Shown here: positions 59,890-64,000 of the stretch, one piece after another | Numbering within the stretch: the stretch's first letter is position 1 | Layout: every line of letters starts with the position of its first letter | Source of the DNA: Chromera velia | Lineage: Eukaryota > Sar > Chromeraceae | Direction of reading: 5' to 3' | Length of the DNA: 64,000 nucleotides | Assembly (NCBI GenBank): GCA_018398765.1 | Contig: JAHBMJ010003419.1 | Coordinates: 1-64,000, forward strand | Notes under the pieces: generated by a model | Database searches by the model: none | Seen by the model: only the letters and a program-made list of their open reading frames with translations | Told to the model about the DNA's origin: nothing | Program-made: the position numbers and the translations under genes

Positions 59890-62800
59890 GTCATTTGTAT
59901 GGGCATGCGTCGATGCATCATTGGTCTACTATTTGGTGCTTTGTTTCGTTGATTCTTTGAGTCCATGATCGAGAGATAGAGAGAAGAACATGAAGAAGAA
60001 GGCTGAGTCTTCTACTTTACATTTGATGCCGACAAGAAAAACAGCCCCGCCTGCTCCTCGCATTGGGGCCCACCTGTTTATCAGCCCAGTAGTAAGACGG
60101 GCAAGTAGTACAATTGGAACAAACAGAAGCATTTCTGCAGGTTTTCTTCTCGTTCTAGCTGTACCTAGCAAAAACACATGCATGCACCCCTGTGCACGAC
60201 ATTGAGTGTCCATAAAGCCCAAGCATGCACTCAAATATTTATTCACCAGCTCAATCAGCAAAACAAACAAAAGCCCATGCACGTACCTGCTAAAAGGCCT
60301 CGACGCGCAGGGGCCACTGCGGACTCCCTTCTGGAGACATTCCGATCTGAAAGTTGATCTCCATGGGCCTCTCTGGGCAATTGCATCACCTGACCTGAGG
60401 GCCCCGGCATCCCCTGCTGTCTCGCTGAGCCGGGGCCCCTCGCAGAGAAGGGCGCAGTGTCCTCCACCCCCCTTCCCTTTGCGGCCCCCACAGAGGACGG
60501 GGGGGCCCCGACGGTGCGCTCCCTGCCCCCCCCTCCCCTCATGACCACAGGCTGGCCAGAACGTCCGAGGACAGAGGGACCCGCAGAATCCTGGAGACGC
60601 ACAGAGGGCGACGCTCCTGATGGCCCCCTCTCTCTGTCCTGCACAGGGGTCGCGCCCTTCCTCTCCCTGTCCTTCTTCGTCCTCACACCCGAGGAGGAAA
60701 TTCCAGAAGGCTGGGTGGCAGGAGGATAAGATACCCGACTGTTCGCTTTCCGGGGCCCTCCCTTGAGGGCGCGAGTGGGACCCATATCCCCGGTCCCGGT
60801 GGGTTGTTCTGTAGTGCTCCGAAGCGCGGTGGTTCTCTGCTGTCCGGGTCCTCCCGTAGCTGCAGTGGAAGAAGAAGTAGGGGGCGCTCCTCGAATTGGG
60901 TTGCTGTTTGGAGGTTGCGCCGAAGTCTTAACTACAGACTCGGCAGTGCGGAAGGACGACAGGGTTGCTTTCTTGGTTGTGGTCACCCCTGTGGGTCTCC
61001 CTGAAAGTTCAGGGGAGGCTCCTTGGAAAGAGTGCATCTGGACTCTCAGAGTGCCCGGCTGGGAGGCGGACGCCTGGCGTGACAGTCCCGTAGGGGAGCG
61101 TTGTTTGCTCGCAGGCGTCTTGTTCGCAGAGGGCTGTTTGCTTGTGGGGGGGTTCGACGACGCCCCCCTGGAGGGGAGACGGGACGATGGTCCCATGCTG
61201 CGTGACCCTTGTTTCGATCTGCCGTCTGGGACCGTTTCTTTTCTTCCCTGTAACTTCTCTTGCAGCTCTACGGCCTTTCGGGAAATCGGAGGGGCGCCGT
61301 GACCCTCTGCTCCTGCGCCTCCTCCTCGGGCACTTCCCATTCCTGAGGGCTGTCTTGCTTCTTGAATTTTTACTTGGGGGCCTGCTTGAGAGACCCCGGC
61401 TCCCTTCTTGTCTCGTTCAGAGGACAAACGGGCAGCCCCCGTGGTGGGCCCACCCCGAGAAGATGTGGGGACAGGTGCCGGGGCCCCTCTTGTGAGTGAA
61501 CGAAGACTCACGGGGCCCCCGGCGGTTGGAGCAGAGTGGCGGGACCCGGTCGGGCGTCTCCCTACACCGCTCTGGAGGTTCTGCTGCCGCGCTCCTTTTG
61601 GACCTGCAGAAAGACCTCCGGGGTTGTGGTTACCGTTTCTCGATTTTGGGGGGGGGGACCTCGGACGGGGGTCCGCAGTTGCTAGGCCTGGTCCCGTCCT
61701 TTCCTTTTTTGGGTGCAGGGGGGCTTCCGGGGAGACGGGGGGGACCACAAGTGACGGAATCACCCCTGACGACAGTACACCTGAGGCTGCAGGTCTTCCA
61801 GGAGGAGAAAGGGAACGGAGGTTCGAAGAGAGGACCTCGAGGGCAATGACGTCGGCCCATGTTGGAAGCTCCAGGATCCGGGGTGACGCCGCGAGGTCTC
61901 CACTTGGATTTTTGGGTTTGAGACTGGGTTTGCCTGTAATGTGTTGTCGTCCTGGAGGTGTGAAGTGGTCGTGGAGACTTCGGGCAGACATGTTGTGGGG
62001 GCTGGCGCCTAGGGGTACGTGTAGAGGCGGAGGGGCCGTCAGGGGTGCCACGGGGGCAGGTGGGAGGGGGACAAAGGGATTTGGAAATGCGTTTGGCTGC
62101 ACAGAGGAGCATGCGCAGGCAGATGTAAAGAGTCCCGTTGGTCCTTCTATCTTATCTCTTACCCTCAGACGTGCAGTCCGATGGAAAACTAACAGGACAA
62201 ACAAGCAAACGCGAAGATTGAGAGAAGGTGATGCAGATGATGACAAGATTGGTCAAACAACCCAAAAAGTCCAAAAAAGGAAAAGATTTGAGTGGTGAGT
62301 GTCGTTACACATGCACGTCTACTTGGACGTCCCTCCCGAGAAAGATGAAGTAGCAAACACAATGAGAGACGGCGAAAGAGAATGAAGCGAGCGAGGGAGA
62401 GCGACAGAGAGCCAGGGAGGGAGATCCATGGAGACAACAAAAGACTGACCACGCCAGAATGGTGTCGCTCAGGTGTTTGGACCACCTTTCTCCTGAGAGT
62501 GTGGGTGTACATGGGAAATGGTTGCGGGTGGAGCTCTGCAGACCTCACGCGTGTCAGCACGTGCATCCCCCCGTTTGCTCCCTGAGTCGGTCGTCCGTCT
62601 GCCGCGTTCTGCGGTAATGCAGTGCTTGTGGGTGGAACGAGGAGGTTGGGCATCGAACGGAAATGGTCTTTTGATGGAGGGGAGAGGGAGGGGACCCCCG
62701 TGACTCCTCTGGAAATCGCTCTTCGATTTTCTTCCGTGAGGGGGGGAGGTTGTTTGAGTCTGCCAGAAGATACTCGTTGGAGCTTTAAGACCGGGTTTGC

Positions 62801-64000
62801 CGGGGGTTTTGTGTCGGCTGACAGGGGTGGCTGGGTGGTCGCACCGTAGTAAGGCATAAAATCCCTATTTTCAGAAGGGGGTGGGAGAGGGAAGGAGTCT
62901 AGAGTCTGTCTGTCCAGAGGTTCGGTTGGAATTGATTGGGTCCGGGGGCTGAGATGGAGATTACATACGAGATGATTTTGGAGGGTCGGGGGGGGGTTGG
63001 GGCGTGCTCGCGAGGTGCGTGCAGAGACCTCAAAGTAAAAGTTGCTTCCTCCCAGTATCTGAGGACGAGACAAGGGCAGGGGGGGACCTCCATTGTGGCC
63101 CTCTTCGTCGGTGTCTCCTTCCCCTGAATCCTCTAAGTGATCCGTCTCCTCTTCGGTCTGGTTCATGGAAGAAGTTGCTGGCTCCTCCATTCCAACGGGG
63201 GGAAGGAGAGGGGGCTCGGGGGGGGGAGGGAGGGAGTCTGCTTCCTCTGCACCTAATTGGTCTAGCTCTGAGTTGACGATCCGGTCAATCAGAGAAGCAA
63301 GGGAGGGAAGACCTAGGAGGTCCTGGGAATCTTCTTCCCCCCCTCCTGCCTCCCTCTCCTCTCGCAGAAGAGCCTGAAGGGTCTGCTCAATTTGTCTTTG
63401 CTGTTGCTGACTTGATCTCTCAGCTGCTCGAGTCGTGTTATTCACAGGCGATTGTGCAATGCTGACGGCCCCCACACTCTTCTTCGAGGCCCGTCTCTTG
63501 AAGGGATTCTTTGTGGTGCTGGCAATGGACTGATTCATTAAGGCCTTCTGGCTGGATCTTAGCTCGGCCAGTTCCTTGCGGAGACGGTCGACCTCCGCAC
63601 TCAGACGCTGTCTCTCCTTCTTCTGCATAGGGAGGGGGAGGGGGATGGAGTGAAATGGAATGAGAAACAGGAGGGAAGAAAAGGGAGGGAACGTGACCTG
63701 TAAGGGAAAAGAATGGGTGGGTTGAATCACAGAATGAAATAAAGAAGAGAAGAGGAACCCTTGAGAGACGAGAAGAGACATACATCGCTCACAAACAAGC
63801 TTGGAGGGAAACGAAGAACAAGAAATTAATGATGTCGGAATATCTTTCCTGAATTCCCCTCACCTCACGATCTAGTGCTTTCCTGGCAATGTCGTATTTC
63901 TTCTTGAGTTCCTCAAACCTTCCCTGCAGGTCCTTTAATTTTTTCCTCAACTCTGCTTTCTCCTTTTCACTCTTTTGATGGGCTGCGGAGTCACTCAATC
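59492..64000 (-). CDS. Coiled-coil and disordered protein, 5' end outside the window
   Basis: Exons on the minus strand: from beyond 64000 to 63864, then 63622-62450, 62096-60287 and 59844-59492. They join in phase (0, 0, 1) to about 1,156 visible residues. The visible N-terminal part is a coiled coil crossing the first splice (KKLKDLQGRFEELKKKYDIA then ALDRE|KKERQRLSAEVDR). It gives way to an acidic and Pro-rich stretch (residues about 150-250), and then to 800 residues of Pro/Ser/Gly/Thr/Arg-rich disordered sequence with many RxxS sites. The last exon is His/Pro-rich. Donors are GTGAGG, GTCAGT and GTACGT; acceptors end in GCAG. The stop is TAA (59492-59494). No enzyme domain is present, so a scaffold or cytoskeleton-linked protein is most likely. 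Confidence 0.75.
59850..59892 (-). repeat. (AATC)n tract
   Basis: About ten AATC units just upstream, on the coding strand, of the acceptor of the last exon of the minus-strand gene. On that strand it reads (GATT)n. Confidence 0.85.

Overview
The window is nuclear DNA of a single-celled eukaryote. The genes have many introns on both strands, and introns and spacers are full of (TCTG)n, (GT)n and (GA)n tracts. There are Ty1/copia-type retroelements, several short elements with terminal inverted repeats, and one assembly gap of 58 N. The mix of one mitochondrial enzyme, EF-hand, ankyrin and RING-TRAF proteins and very large low-complexity coiled-coil proteins fits an alveolate, perhaps a chromerid such as Chromera. 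That assignment is inference; no marker gene proves it. Exon boundaries were worked out by hand from reading frame, splice signals and known family sequence.

Layout, left to right. 1-921 is the broken 3' end of a copia-like polyprotein. 1952-2966 is a 1 kb element with inverted ends carrying one small ORF with an HNH-like Cys/His pattern. 4393-8432 is a five-exon ankyrin gene with one 33-codon repeat per exon and a nonsense codon in exon 3. 9260-11432 is a minus-strand non-autonomous LTR element. 12023-12799 (8-bp target duplication, hAT-like) and 13530-14214 (TAA duplication, Harbinger-like, contains the gap) are two short DNA transposons. 15598-16425 (minus) encodes a twin-CX9C protein. 17350-26030 (plus) encodes a coiled-coil protein of about 2,630 residues with a GC-AG intron.

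28517-32887 (minus) is a complete 11-exon mitochondrial enoyl-CoA hydratase gene, the most secure call. Divergent from it, 33600-35378 is a two-exon RING/TRAF-type zinc-finger gene. 35747-36139 is a foldback MITE. 36499-46387 is a full-length but decayed copia element with both LTRs, PBS, PPT and target duplication; a 2.3 kb cassette with an antisense ORF sits between two copies of its leader and gag start. 47163-49544 (minus) holds an unrecognised probable membrane protein and a GT8-type glycosyltransferase. 50788-57466 (plus) is a 15-exon gene for a degenerate EF-hand protein with a C-terminal zinc-ribbon-like segment. 59492 to the right edge (minus) is a four-exon gene for a protein with an N-terminal coiled coil and a long disordered tail, continuing beyond the window.

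There is no sign of operons or of one shared pathway. The most unusual features are the copia element with its duplicated leader and antisense cassette, the inverted-repeat element with the HNH-like ORF, the exon-per-repeat ankyrin gene caught with a fresh nonsense mutation, and a strong bias to C at position +3 of the 5' splice sites (19 of 34 donors inferred here).
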